The position numbers and the translations under genes are program-made. From Mesorhizobium sp. 113-3-3 (GTDB taxonomy: Bacteria; Pseudomonadota; Alphaproteobacteria; Rhizobiales; Rhizobiaceae): DNA of 64,000 nt. Below the pieces are notes generated by a model that saw only the letters and a program-made list of their open reading frames with translations, was not told the origin of the DNA and did not search any database. The DNA lies in contig NZ_AP023243.1 of assembly GCF_016756495.1 (NCBI RefSeq), forward strand, positions 6,576,501 through 6,640,500, in the 5' to 3' direction. Below are positions 23,569 to 32,429 of this stretch, in pieces (position 1 is the first letter of the stretch; each line of letters begins with the position of its first letter).

Positions 23569-24294
23569 TCAGAGAATTGATGATCGTGAGGAGGCCAGCA
23601 GCGTCACCGCCTGATTTTTGGTGCGCACGCCGAGCTTCTTCTTGGCATTGTCCAGATGGAAAGCGGCCGTGCGCTCCTTGATCCCCAAGATACAGCCGAT
23701 CTCCCAGGCGGATTTGCCCTTCGCCGTCCATTCCAGGCATTCGTACTCACGGGGCGTCAGCGAAACACCATCCACGGCCAGACCACCCGAAAGCTTGCGG
23801 CGAACGCCAATGTGAAAGCACATCGCCATAATCTCGAGCGCCTGCTCATATTGCTCGGCGATGCGCAGGAAGGTCGGATCGAGCCTGTCTGCCGCGAAGG
23901 TCATCGCAGCGACACCGCCGCGGCGATCGACAAGTGGTATCGTCAGTCCGCAGCAGATGCCGAATTCGGCAGCCTCATCGAAAAGTTGTTGCTGTCGCGT
24001 TGAAATGCCGGCATGGCCGAAACCCGGCCCCCACTGAAAGGGACATTCGCTGCATCTTGCCCATTCTATGACCGGGTCGATCCTTTCATATTGGTGGCGC
24101 AAGTAGTGCGACGTCCAGCCGGAATGATAGTTCGATATCAGCCTGGGTTTTGTGACGCGATCAGACACCAGAGACAGATAGGCGAATGCGGGAATGTCGA
24201 AGGCGCCGGCGGCGCTGGCCAGTGCGTTATGGAAGTCGACTTCATCAACGCTCAAAGACAACTGTTCCAGCAAAGTTTCGAAGACGAGCTGCAT
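23569..24294 (-). CDS. traR: LuxR-family quorum-sensing activator TraR
   Basis: A 241-residue protein with an autoinducer-binding domain (about residues 15-165) and a GerE-type HTH (about 175-240). The ligand pocket residues of TraR are present: W60, Y64 (SGWTSHYL), D73 (RIDPV) and W88 (FQW). The HTH reads LTPREYECLEWTAKGKSAWE, then HLDNAKKKLGVRTKNQAV. The ATG follows GCAGGAGAAA. With the lactone made by TraI it should bind the tra box and switch on traI and fseA. The QseM-like protein is the likely inhibitor. Same orientation as traI, 100 bp upstream. Confidence 0.95.
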   Translation of the reverse strand: MQLVFETLLEQLSLSVDEVDFHNALASAAGAFDIPAFAYLSLVSDRVTKPRLISNYHSGWTSHYLRHQYERIDPVIEWARCSECPFQWGPGFGHAGISTRQQQLFDEAAEFGICCGLTIPLVDRRGGVAAMTFAADRLDPTFLRIAEQYEQALEIMAMCFHIGVRRKLSGGLAVDGVSLTPREYECLEWTAKGKSAWEIGCILGIKERTAAFHLDNAKKKLGVRTKNQAVTLLASSRSSIL

Positions 24295-24967
24295 TTTCTC
24301 CTGCGGCTGTTTTCAATTAGACATGGGACTTTCTGGCTTCTTGGCAGCTACGGCGAGAAGACTCGCCCCCAAGATATTCGACGCTGGAGAAAATTCACCG
24401 CGGTGACTACTCCCCGGACCTTTGATCATATGAAAGCAGGTGGATGCGACCTCGACGCCGGCTGCCGCAAGCCGCGGGTCCGAAGCTGCGATTGTGGGTG
24501 GTTTCCCTGGTGTCGTAGAAATATCGAAGCTCGATGTGCCATCCGGATATGCAGATGACCTCCTTCTCGAACTATCGATTGCGGACGCGCTACAATCACC
24601 CAGATCCAATGAGGCACCGAGATCCAGCGGGTCAAAAAAGGCGCCCTGCCGGCGGGGAGGGACACCGGCAGGGCGCGCCGCACAAACACCCTGATCGTTG
24701 GGCAACAGGACAGCGGCGGCAGAACTGATTTGGTTATCGCTTGAGATCGAAGTTGTCCGAAGCATGCTTAGAATCTGACGGCTTCAAGTTTAGCGGTTTA
24801 GGTCGGCTCGGCGCGAAATGCGCCGTCAACCCCTCGTCACCAAAGGGCGACCAGTCCTAACGCCAGCCTGACGTCAAAGCGTTTGGTCCGTGGGAAGTTC
24901 CTACCAGGGACCACTTTACCCGGGACGGCGTCGAACCCGGGGCTCGCTTCCGTCGGCACTCGCATGT
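24295..24967. other. Intergenic, about 670 bp, contains a terminator; no gene supported
   Basis: Open frames exist on both strands, the longest (24313-24765, minus) of 150 codons, but it runs through the strong hairpin at 24641-24676 and shows no domain. A GGGTTCGA that looks like a tRNA T-loop near 24930 has no matching tRNA arms. The traR promoter should lie just right of 24294. Confidence 0.6.
24634..24676 (-). terminator. Rho-independent terminator on the minus strand
   Basis: A perfect 12-bp stem, GCGCCCTGCCGG (24641-24652) with CCGGCAGGGCGC (24665-24676), loop of 12 nt, followed on the minus strand by six T (24634-24639). It would stop transcription coming from the catabolic block before traR, isolating the quorum-sensing genes. 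Confidence 0.8.
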
Positions 24968-26374
24968 TCATATCGCACCCTCGGCCTTCAGCGCGCGATA
25001 GGTCGTCTCGACTGATTTCGCGGTTGCGTCGACGATTATGTCGATCTCCTTACGGGTGATGATCAAAGGCGGGGCAAAGCCGAGGATATCGCCGTGTGGC
25101 ATGGCACGGCCGATGACACCATTCTCGAACAGAGCAGCGGCGGCGCGAACGCCGACCTGAAGATCGGATTCAAACGGTATTCTCTGCTTTGGATCTCGCA
25201 TCAGCTCTACGGCGGCGAGGATTCCGACACCACGAACCTCTCCGACGATGGGGTGTCCCGCCAGTTCGGCATTCATGCGGGCATGCCAATACGGTCCGAC
25301 ATCGCGGACATGCTCCAGGATATTTCTTTCCTTTAGGAGTCGAATATTGGCGAGCGCGGCCGCAGCGCAAAGCGTGTGACCTGAATATGTCCAGCCGTGG
25401 CCGAGAGCGCCGTGCTTCTCTGTTCCTTGTTCCAAGACCGACCAGACGCGGTCGCCAATGATTGACCCGGAGATGGGCAGGTAGGCGGAACTCAAGCCCT
25501 TGGCGATGGTCACGAAGTCCGGCCGCATGCCATAGAGGTGGGAACCGAATTGCTCACCGGTTCGTCCAAACCCGCAGACCACCTCGTCGGCGATCAGCAG
25601 GATGTCGTACTTGTCGAGCACGCCTTGGATCGCGGTCCAATATCCTTTTGGGGGTGGAACGATACCGCCTGTCCCAAGCACCGGCTCGCCAATAAAAGCT
25701 GCGACGGTCTCCGGGCCTTCAGTGAGGATAAGGGCTTCAAGTTCATCCGCGCAGCGTGTCGAGAACGCTTGCTCACTTTCGCCGTCATGCGCCTGGCGAT
25801 AGTGGTGCGGCGTCGTGGTATGGCGCACCAAATCGAGCGGCAGGTCGAAGAAATTATGGAAGAAGGCAAGGCCTGTCAGGCTGCCGGTGACCAGCCCAGA
25901 CCCGTGATAACCGCGATGTCGCGAGATGATCTTCTTCTTTTCGGGGCGGCCCAGAATGTTGTTGTAGTACCAGACCAGCTTGATGTTGGTTTCGTTGGCG
26001 TCGGAGCCGGAAAGGCCGAAAAAGACCCTTCGCATGTTCTGACCAAAATATTCGACGACAGCCTCTGCCAAGAGGGCGACTGGCTCTGTTCCTTGACTTG
26101 CATAGACATGGGCGAACGGCAATTCGTGTGCTTGCCTGGCAATGGCCTCGGCAATTTCCGTGCAGCCATATCCCATATTGACGCAGTAGAGCCCACCGAA
26201 ACCGTCAAGGCTCTTGCGGCCTTCGGTATCCCAGATGTACACGCCTTCCGCACCGGCCATGATCCGATTTGGGGTCTCGCCTCGGCTGTGCTTGGCCAGA
26301 TGCGTGGACGGATGAAAGACGAAGCTTCGATCCTTCTCTCTGAGTTGCTCGGTTCCCAGATTACTCAACCGCAT
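24968..26374 (-). CDS. Class III (omega) aminotransferase
   Basis: A 468-residue fold-type I PLP enzyme. IWDTEGRKSLDGFGGLYCVNMGYG opens the domain, LSGSDANETNIKL binds the phosphate, LLIADEVVCGFGRTG carries the PLP-contacting Asp, and TIAKGLSSAYLPISG holds the Schiff-base lysine. Close wording occurs in beta-alanine:pyruvate and putrescine/GABA-type aminotransferases, which remove terminal amino groups. The Lrp-family regulator lies directly upstream on the same strand (162 bp) and probably controls it. Together with the aldehyde dehydrogenase at 28.7 kb it could convert an omega-amino acid to a carboxylate, but the two are not adjacent. The start ATG is the first in frame; substrate unknown. 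Confidence 0.92.
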   Translation of the reverse strand: MRLSNLGTEQLREKDRSFVFHPSTHLAKHSRGETPNRIMAGAEGVYIWDTEGRKSLDGFGGLYCVNMGYGCTEIAEAIARQAHELPFAHVYASQGTEPVALLAEAVVEYFGQNMRRVFFGLSGSDANETNIKLVWYYNNILGRPEKKKIISRHRGYHGSGLVTGSLTGLAFFHNFFDLPLDLVRHTTTPHHYRQAHDGESEQAFSTRCADELEALILTEGPETVAAFIGEPVLGTGGIVPPPKGYWTAIQGVLDKYDILLIADEVVCGFGRTGEQFGSHLYGMRPDFVTIAKGLSSAYLPISGSIIGDRVWSVLEQGTEKHGALGHGWTYSGHTLCAAAALANIRLLKERNILEHVRDVGPYWHARMNAELAGHPIVGEVRGVGILAAVELMRDPKQRIPFESDLQVGVRAAAALFENGVIGRAMPHGDILGFAPPLIITRKEIDIIVDATAKSVETTYRALKAEGAI

Positions 26375-26536
26375 AGTCCCTCTCCTCGCGATGGATTGGC
26401 GGAGGGCACTCGGCCGGCCGCCTCCTTAGCAATTAGCATACCGCAAACGCCTCTCCAGTTTCGCGGGAATGCACGTCCTTCGCCGACGAATTCGCGGAAT
26501 CGGGATCAAAAGCCGTGGAAACCAAGGCCTCGCCGT

Positions 26537-27034
26537 TTACCGCCGCCTTAGTGCGGACAAGGGGATTGGTGAATTGGACTTGATTGGTTTGGTCACGACA
26601 AGACTGTAATATTGATCGATCCCCAAGCCTGCCTGCAGCATTCCCTCCATGAAATCCTGATACGCAGCCATGGAAGGAGATGCGACGCGCATCAGATAAT
26701 CGATCCGCCCGCCGATAGCCCAGCAATCCAGGATTTCCGGAAATTCTCCGATCGCAGTCTCGAAGTGTTTTTGGTCCTCGAGGCGATGACGTTCCAGCAC
26801 GACCTCCACCATGACAAAGACCATGCCGCCGATGAGGGCCGGACTCAGCCGCGCGTAGAACCCCTCAATAATCCCTGCGACCTCGAGTGCACGGAGCCGC
26901 TCCGAGCAGGCCGACGCCGAAAGATGAACGCGTTTTGCAAGCTCGCTTTTTGAAATCCGGCCGTCTGCCTGAATCTCTGAGAGAATCCGGAAGTCCCAAG
27001 CGTCCAGACGCGCAGGATTGGGTTTCGACTTCAT
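26537..27034 (-). CDS. Lrp/AsnC-family transcriptional regulator
   Basis: A 165-residue protein: N-terminal HTH (LDAWDFRILSEIQADGRISK, VHLSASACSERLRALEVAGI) and C-terminal RAM/AsnC ligand domain (VFVMVEVVLER, CWAIGGRIDYLMRVASPSM). These proteins form octamers that respond to amino acids. It is followed on the same strand by the aminotransferase, the obvious target, and preceded by the fumarase end with 68 bp between. The short C-terminal tail after KPIKSN is not conserved. Confidence 0.92.
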   Translation of the reverse strand: MKSKPNPARLDAWDFRILSEIQADGRISKSELAKRVHLSASACSERLRALEVAGIIEGFYARLSPALIGGMVFVMVEVVLERHRLEDQKHFETAIGEFPEILDCWAIGGRIDYLMRVASPSMAAYQDFMEGMLQAGLGIDQYYSLVVTKPIKSNSPIPLSALRRR

Positions 27035-27102
27035 GACCTTGTGCTCTTAAGCCGTTGTCGACAATGGAATTGACGCCGACCAACCGAGATTGGTCGGAAG
27101 GC

Positions 27103-28647
27103 TCAAACGCCGATGTTGCGTGCGATGCTGTCCGCAGCCATGCGCTTGCGCCATTCAAGAGGCCCGGAATTGTGAATGGAGTTTCCCTCAACATCGACAG
27201 CCATGATGACAGGCATATCCTGCACTTCGAATTCATAGACTGCTTCCATGCCCAGGTCTTCGAAGGCAATGAGCCGTGCTGACTTGATTGATTTTGATAT
27301 CAGGTAGGCAGCCCCACCCACTGCGATGAGGTACGGCGTTTTGTGTCTTACAATCGACTCGATGGCAGCCCGTCCTCTCTCCGCTTTGCCTACCATCGCG
27401 AAAAGCCCGGTTTCGGCGAGCACCTTGTCCGTAAAATCGTCCAAGCGGCTGGAGGTTGTTGGGCCAGCCGGTCCGACGACCTCCTCTCTCACGGCGCGGA
27501 CGGGTCCAACGTAATAAATCACGCGTCCTTGCAGATCGAACGGAAGCGGCTTGCCGGCGTCGATCAACTCGACCATTCGCTTGTGGGCGGCGTCACGGCC
27601 CGTCAGCATCTTTCCGGACAAAAGGAGCGTTTCTCCGCAGCGCCATGATGCCGTCTCTTCCTTGGTCAACGCATCGAGGTTGACTCTTCGTACGCCGGCT
27701 GGACTCAATTCGTCGGTTCCGATATTGGGCCATTCGCGCAAGTCGGGCGGCTGAAGCCTGATAGGTCCAGAGCCGTCCAAGGTGAACTTCAGGTGCCGGT
27801 TGGCGGCGCATTGCGGAATGAGCGCCACGGGCTTGGACGCCGCATGGGTAGGATAAGTCGCAACCTTGACGTCAACGACTGTCGTCAGGCCGCCTAGGCC
27901 CTGAGCGCCTATGCCGAGGGCATTAATTCGTTCATAAAGCTCGACCCGGAGTGCTTCCTCCGCACTTGATGGCCCCCTGGCGATCAATTCCGCCATATCG
28001 ATGGGCTGGTTCATGGCCTCCTTGGCCAGCAGCATCGCCTTTTCAGCGCTACCACCGATGCCAACGGAGATCAGTCCGGGCGGACACCACCCACTGCCAA
28101 GCGTCGAGACAGTGTCAATCACCCAGTCGGAAACGGAGGCGCTGGGGTTCAAGGTGGTAAAACGTGCTTTGTTCTCTGAGCCGCCGCCTTTTGCGGCAAT
28201 GGTGATCTCAATCTGGTTACCTTGCACAAGGTCAACGTGGACGACCGCCGGCGTGTTATCACGGGTGTTGACCCGTCCGGCGAGCGGATCGGCAACGATC
28301 GATGCCCGAAGGGGATTGTCAGGGTCGAGATATGCCTGACGGACGCCCTCATTCACGAGGTCTGCGAAACTGACCGTTGATCTGATGCGGGCGTCCATTC
28401 CAACCTTCGCGAAGACCACCACAAGGCCGGTGTCTTGGCAGATCGGCCGCCGCCCAAATGCCGCCATGCGGGAGTTCAGCAGAATCTGCCCGATGGCATT
28501 CTTCGCCGCTGGACTCTGTTCGCGCGTGTATGCGTGAGAAAGAGACCGGATATAATCTGGAGGGTGATAGTATGAGATATACTGAAGAGCGTCGGCGACG
28601 CTCCTTGTGATGTCCTTGCCAGCGATGGTCCGTGTGCTATTTCCCAC
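27103..28647 (-). CDS. Class I fumarate hydratase (probable mesaconase)
   Basis: A 514-residue iron-sulfur fumarase with the alpha and beta parts fused, as in E. coli FumA. The cluster cysteines are C70 (RRPICQDTG), C188 (GSGWCPPG) and C280 (IPQCAANR), with spacings close to FumA. The C-terminal beta domain has GPTTSSRLDDFTDKVLAETG and AVGGAAYL. Class I fumarases are known to hydrate mesaconate to citramalate as well as fumarate to malate. Because a methylaspartate ammonia-lyase, which produces mesaconate, lies in the same minus-strand block, I favour mesaconase as the role. It starts 6 bp after the aldehyde dehydrogenase stop, so the two are co-transcribed. Confidence 0.9.
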   Translation of the reverse strand: MGNSTRTIAGKDITRSVADALQYISYYHPPDYIRSLSHAYTREQSPAAKNAIGQILLNSRMAAFGRRPICQDTGLVVVFAKVGMDARIRSTVSFADLVNEGVRQAYLDPDNPLRASIVADPLAGRVNTRDNTPAVVHVDLVQGNQIEITIAAKGGGSENKARFTTLNPSASVSDWVIDTVSTLGSGWCPPGLISVGIGGSAEKAMLLAKEAMNQPIDMAELIARGPSSAEEALRVELYERINALGIGAQGLGGLTTVVDVKVATYPTHAASKPVALIPQCAANRHLKFTLDGSGPIRLQPPDLREWPNIGTDELSPAGVRRVNLDALTKEETASWRCGETLLLSGKMLTGRDAAHKRMVELIDAGKPLPFDLQGRVIYYVGPVRAVREEVVGPAGPTTSSRLDDFTDKVLAETGLFAMVGKAERGRAAIESIVRHKTPYLIAVGGAAYLISKSIKSARLIAFEDLGMEAVYEFEVQDMPVIMAVDVEGNSIHNSGPLEWRKRMAADSIARNIGV

Positions 28648-28653
28648 CGGATT

Positions 28654-30087
28654 TTATCCAAATGAACCGAGGCCATTCACCATTTTCAGGATCTGGAAGC
28701 TCCGCACCCCCTGCTCGCCTCCTTCATATCCATAGCCGCTCTGTTTGATGCCGCCATAAGGCGCATCTGCGGAAACCCCTTTCAGGTAGTTCACACTGAC
28801 AGCGCCCGCCGAAAGACCTTTGATAAGCTTCTGTTGCGCTTCGGCAGCGCCGGCGAAGAAGTAGGCGGCCAGGCCGTACTCGGTGGCGTTGGCTTCCTCG
28901 ATTGCCTCTTCGATCGTATCGAACGGCGCCACCGTGAGGATCGGTCCGAACGGCTCTTCATGAAGCGCTCTGGCATCCTTTGGCACGCCCGTCAGGATGG
29001 TTGGCGGCCAGTAAAAGCCCGGTCGGTCGAGGCGGGTTCCACCTGTCACGATGCGGGCGCCACGATCGACCGCATCCTTGGTCAGGCGCTGCATGGCCTC
29101 GATTCGCCGCGCGTTTGCCATCGGTCCCATCTCCGTTGCAGGATCGTCCGGTAGCCCGATCTTGATCTTGCGAGCCGCATCCGTCATCCGGGACAAAAAT
29201 TCCTCATAGCGGGTCCGCGCGACGAGGATCCTGCTGGGTGCGTTGCAGCTCTGGCCTGCGCACTCGAACTTGTATTCCGAAATTGCCGATATCGCCTTTG
29301 CCAGGTCAGCATCCTCACACACAATGACCGGGGAGTGCCCACCGAGTTCAAGGATGCAACGCTGCAAATTATTTGCGGCGAGCGTGGCCAGCTGCTTTCC
29401 AACCGCGGTTGAGCCCGTGAAAGTCAAGACCTTCACGATCGGCGAACTGAGCAGATGCCGCGATATATGCACCGGCACGCCGAAGACCAGATTGACCACG
29501 CCCTCCGGGATGCCTGCTTGGTGCAGCGATTCAACGATATGGACAGCCACGCTCGGTGTCTCTTCGGCCCCTTTGAGGATCACCGGGCAGCCTGCCGCCA
29601 GCGCGGGGGCGAGCTTGCGGGCGATGAGAACGGCCGGATAGTTCCATGGCGTAAAGGCAGCAACGACACCGAGCGGCTCCGGGACGATCATCCGGTTCGG
29701 ACGCATCGGAATCGGGGCCGACAGCTCTTCGGCATGCCTGCCGTTCCATTCCAGCGTTTCGACGGCACGTGCGTACTCACCTGTCGCTTCGGCAATCGTT
29801 TTTCCCTGTTCGGCCGACAGCTCCCTGGCTGCTGCTTCAATCTTCGTTGCCAAGATTCTTGCGGCTCCTACCAGGATCTCGCCACGTTCTTTCGCAGGCC
29901 GTGCAGACCAAGCCGTGCGGCTGCGTTCTGCCGAAGCGAGGGCCTCATCCAGATCTGACACCGTCGCCGAGGCCACCGAGGCAAATACCTTCTCCGTTGC
30001 CGGATTAATCACCGGCAATGTGGCTCTGCTACCACCGGCCCGCCATTTGCCGTTGATGAAGAGCTCGTGGCTCCTAGCGTCTGACAT
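28654..30087 (-). CDS. NAD(P)-dependent aldehyde dehydrogenase, succinate-semialdehyde type
   Basis: A 477-residue ALDH. The start at 30087 follows GGAGC. FTPWNYPAVLIARKLAPALAAG, FTGSTAVGKQL (cofactor loop), LELGGHSPVIV with the catalytic Glu, CAGQSCNAPSRILV with the nucleophilic Cys, and EEPFGPILTV are intact. The wording is close to the GabD/succinate-semialdehyde branch. It is 6 bp upstream of the fumarase gene. In a methylaspartate pathway no aldehyde step is needed, so it may serve a side branch or act with the class III aminotransferase of the same block. Confidence 0.9.
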   Translation of the reverse strand: MSDARSHELFINGKWRAGGSRATLPVINPATEKVFASVASATVSDLDEALASAERSRTAWSARPAKERGEILVGAARILATKIEAAARELSAEQGKTIAEATGEYARAVETLEWNGRHAEELSAPIPMRPNRMIVPEPLGVVAAFTPWNYPAVLIARKLAPALAAGCPVILKGAEETPSVAVHIVESLHQAGIPEGVVNLVFGVPVHISRHLLSSPIVKVLTFTGSTAVGKQLATLAANNLQRCILELGGHSPVIVCEDADLAKAISAISEYKFECAGQSCNAPSRILVARTRYEEFLSRMTDAARKIKIGLPDDPATEMGPMANARRIEAMQRLTKDAVDRGARIVTGGTRLDRPGFYWPPTILTGVPKDARALHEEPFGPILTVAPFDTIEEAIEEANATEYGLAAYFFAGAAEAQQKLIKGLSAGAVSVNYLKGVSADAPYGGIKQSGYGYEGGEQGVRSFQILKMVNGLGSFG

Positions 30088-30189
30088 CGCTTGCTCCACT
30101 TATGTGAATTTTTGCCATACGAGCGCCATTCGACACCGAACCGCTGAACTCGCTTGAGCCAATTTCATCGCGAGTGTCGCGGCAGGTCA

Positions 30190-30227
30190 AATATCGAATA
30201 TTGCCGAAATCCATCTGGAATCCAGAT
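30190..30227. promoter_or_regulatory. Two palindromes in the LysR-ALDH gap, candidate regulator sites
   Basis: AATATCGAATATT (30190-30202) and ATCTGGAATCCAGAT (30213-30227) are both perfect inverted repeats 10 bp apart, in the 196-bp gap between the LysR gene and the aldehyde dehydrogenase. LysR proteins often bind two neighbouring dyads, one with a T-N11-A core, near the promoter they control. Confidence 0.45.
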
Positions 30228-30283
30228 CGTTCTGATCCTGATGGCCGCAAGAATACATAGCCTTGCCAAATAGGGTGAAGAGT

Positions 30284-31210
30284 TCAGGCCGCGTCAGGTG
30301 CCGCGGCTGCCCAGGCCCGACTCTCAATTAATTCTCTGGCGACCTTGGGGATGAGCTTGCGGACCGCGGAGACGGCCGCAGAACGCTCATCTTTCGGATT
30401 TACGGCAAGCACAACGGAACGGGTGATCACCGGATCGACGATTTTGACCGTCCTAACCAGCCCTTGAGAGGCTTCTTTTTGAACGGCCGAGGGGGCGAGA
30501 ATAGAATGGGCTTTTCCTTCTATAACCATGTTGATGATCGTTGAGAGCGAGTCCACTTCAAACTTGACGTCCAGCGCGCAACCGTGTTGTGCGACGACGT
30601 CAGCCACCGAACGTCTGACATTGTTATTGCGCATGGGAACCGCCAGCGGGAACGCGTGTAGATCCGCCAAAGATATCGAATCTTCGAAAGGCGGTTCACC
30701 TGACGGCACCACGAGACAGAGCTCTTCGCGCGCCAAGATTGTCATTCGTGCCACACTATCCGCGGTGCGGTAGAGAACTGCCAGATTGAAGCGGCCAGCA
30801 GCCATCCACTCCTCCAGCGGTCCCGTCATGCCCTCGATCATCTTTAGTGAGACCCTCGGCAGTTCGGCTCTCACTGATTCAAGCAGGGGGCCGCTCAGCA
30901 CGCGAGCGGCTCCGGACGGAATGCCAATGGTCACCTCCCCAGCAGGGGAAGCGGCTGTGTTGGTCAATTCCGCCTCGGTGAGTCGAATTTCCCTGAGAAT
31001 TGCCCGCGCTCGTTCGAGCAGTTTGGCTCCTGACGCCGTCACGCTCACGCCGGTCCTGTCGCGTATCAGCAGCTGAGTGCCGAAGCCTTCCTCCAACTGA
31101 CGCACATGCAGGCTCAGAGCGCTCTGAGCAATATTGAGGAACGCAGCGGCCTTCGTGAAGCTGCCTGCTTCGACTACGCCGACGAAGTATTTTAACTGCC
31201 TAATTTCCAT
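30284..31210 (-). CDS. LysR-family transcriptional regulator
   Basis: A 308-residue LysR protein: the N-terminal HTH reads MEIRQLKYFVGVVEAGSFTK, AAFLNIAQSALSLHVRQLEE, and the ligand-binding part begins near PAGEVTIGIPSGAARVL. It has normal length and no visible damage. It sits inside the block between the CitE-like lyase and the aldehyde dehydrogenase, all on the minus strand. The position, and the two palindromes downstream, point to control of the ALDH-fumarase pair and perhaps of the lyase, transferase and ammonia-lyase genes; mesaconate or citramalate would be logical inducers, by inference. Confidence 0.92.
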   Translation of the reverse strand: MEIRQLKYFVGVVEAGSFTKAAAFLNIAQSALSLHVRQLEEGFGTQLLIRDRTGVSVTASGAKLLERARAILREIRLTEAELTNTAASPAGEVTIGIPSGAARVLSGPLLESVRAELPRVSLKMIEGMTGPLEEWMAAGRFNLAVLYRTADSVARMTILAREELCLVVPSGEPPFEDSISLADLHAFPLAVPMRNNNVRRSVADVVAQHGCALDVKFEVDSLSTIINMVIEGKAHSILAPSAVQKEASQGLVRTVKIVDPVITRSVVLAVNPKDERSAAVSAVRKLIPKVARELIESRAWAAAAPDAA

Positions 31211-31384
31211 AACTTGAAGAGCCCAACTGAGGCACTTTCCCCAACTTCCCCCTATCTATCTCGAAAAGCGATGGCGCGAAAGCAATAATTGTGCCGCGCT
31301 GCAGCAATCACCGCGCCAATCCACGGCCGAGGCAAGTGGAGTACCTTGGTGTCGAGTCGTCCTAGTCTGCTCTAAATCAACCGT

Positions 31385-32299
31385 TCAAACACCCAACTCG
31401 GCTTTCGGACCCATGGCGATTATTTCACGGGCCCTCCTGACAACCGGGGCATCGACCATCTTTCCTTCCAAGGCGAAAGCACCTCTGCCCTCTGCCGCAG
31501 CATCCCTTTCGGCCGCGAGCACGCGCCGGGCCCACTCGAACTCCTCTGCGCTAGGCGAGAAGGCTTCATTCAGGATGGCAACTTGTGTCGGATGAATCGC
31601 CAACGCTCCGACGAAGCCGAGCCGCCTTGCCTGTATGACGACATCGCGGAACTTCTGCGTGTCAGAGAACTCCCCGATACTTCCAACGAATCCCAGAGGC
31701 AGCAGACCGCTCGCGCGGGCGGCGAACAAGACCGAAAGGTTCGGTCCTAGAAGTAGCTCCGGATCTGGTGTCCCGCCAACGGCCGCGCTGAAATCTTCCG
31801 GGCCAAGCGCCATCGCGGCCATCCGGGGATGGGCCGAAGCTATTGCCGCGAGTCTCGCCAATGCCCCCGGAGTTTCGATCTGGGCAACGAACCGAACGCT
31901 TCTCGCGTCAAGTTTCCTTTCGTGCTCAAGTTCCGTCACGGCATCAGCGACTTCCATCACCCACTCGGCCGACTCCACCTTGGGAAGGACAAGCGCGTTG
32001 ACGCCTGCGACAACCGCTGCTTCAAGGTCGACAGCCAGCGCGCGCAGGCCACGGTTCACGCGGACCAAAACCGACGCACCGTTGCGACCCACTTTTGTCA
32101 CGGATTCTGGGAGCTGCCGCCTTGCCTGGCCCTTCTGATCCTGGGGAACAGAGTCCTCCAAGTCGAGAATGACGCCATCTGCACCCCGCTCATGAGCCGT
32201 CTCCACAAAGCGCGGAACGTGAGCGGGAACGAAGAGCAGGGATCTCCAGCGGGGTACAGACATCGTGTTTTCAACGGCCGGAAAGGTGTCCTTGATCAT
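31385..32299 (-). CDS. CitE-like lyase (HpcH/HpaI family), probable citramalyl-CoA lyase
   Basis: A 304-residue TIM-barrel protein starting at ATG 32299 (after AGAGGCG); the frame is open further upstream but not conserved. SLLFVPAHVPRFVETAHERG, ADGVILDLEDSVP, VLVRVNRGLR (substrate Arg), LPKVESAEWV, FVAQIETPGAL (metal Glu) and LGPEDFSAAVGG (metal Asp) are all in the expected order. The family contains the citrate lyase beta subunit and malyl-, methylmalyl- and citramalyl-CoA lyases, which cleave a CoA thioester into acetyl-CoA and an oxo acid. With the neighbouring CoA-transferase and mesaconate-forming genes, citramalyl-CoA to pyruvate plus acetyl-CoA is the best guess; methylmalyl-CoA cleavage is the alternative. 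Confidence 0.88.
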   Translation of the reverse strand: MIKDTFPAVENTMSVPRWRSLLFVPAHVPRFVETAHERGADGVILDLEDSVPQDQKGQARRQLPESVTKVGRNGASVLVRVNRGLRALAVDLEAAVVAGVNALVLPKVESAEWVMEVADAVTELEHERKLDARSVRFVAQIETPGALARLAAIASAHPRMAAMALGPEDFSAAVGGTPDPELLLGPNLSVLFAARASGLLPLGFVGSIGEFSDTQKFRDVVIQARRLGFVGALAIHPTQVAILNEAFSPSAEEFEWARRVLAAERDAAAEGRGAFALEGKMVDAPVVRRAREIIAMGPKAELGV

Positions 32300-32429
32300 G
32301 GAGTCGCCTCTGCGATCAATCTTAGCGAGCGTGACGGCAGTACGCTTGCTGGATAGCCGATGCGCTGGGATGATCCGAGGTACACAGACTCTTCGTAACT
32401 CGCGAGCCCACTCACCCTCAAACGCGCAC

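Noticed and set aside
24313..24765. 150-codon open frame upstream of traR
   Set aside because: It passes through the 12-bp terminator hairpin and shows no domain, so it is unlikely to be coding.
24905..24960. tRNA-like GGGTTCGA near paired GC stretches
   Set aside because: No acceptor stem, D arm or anticodon arm can be folded around it.
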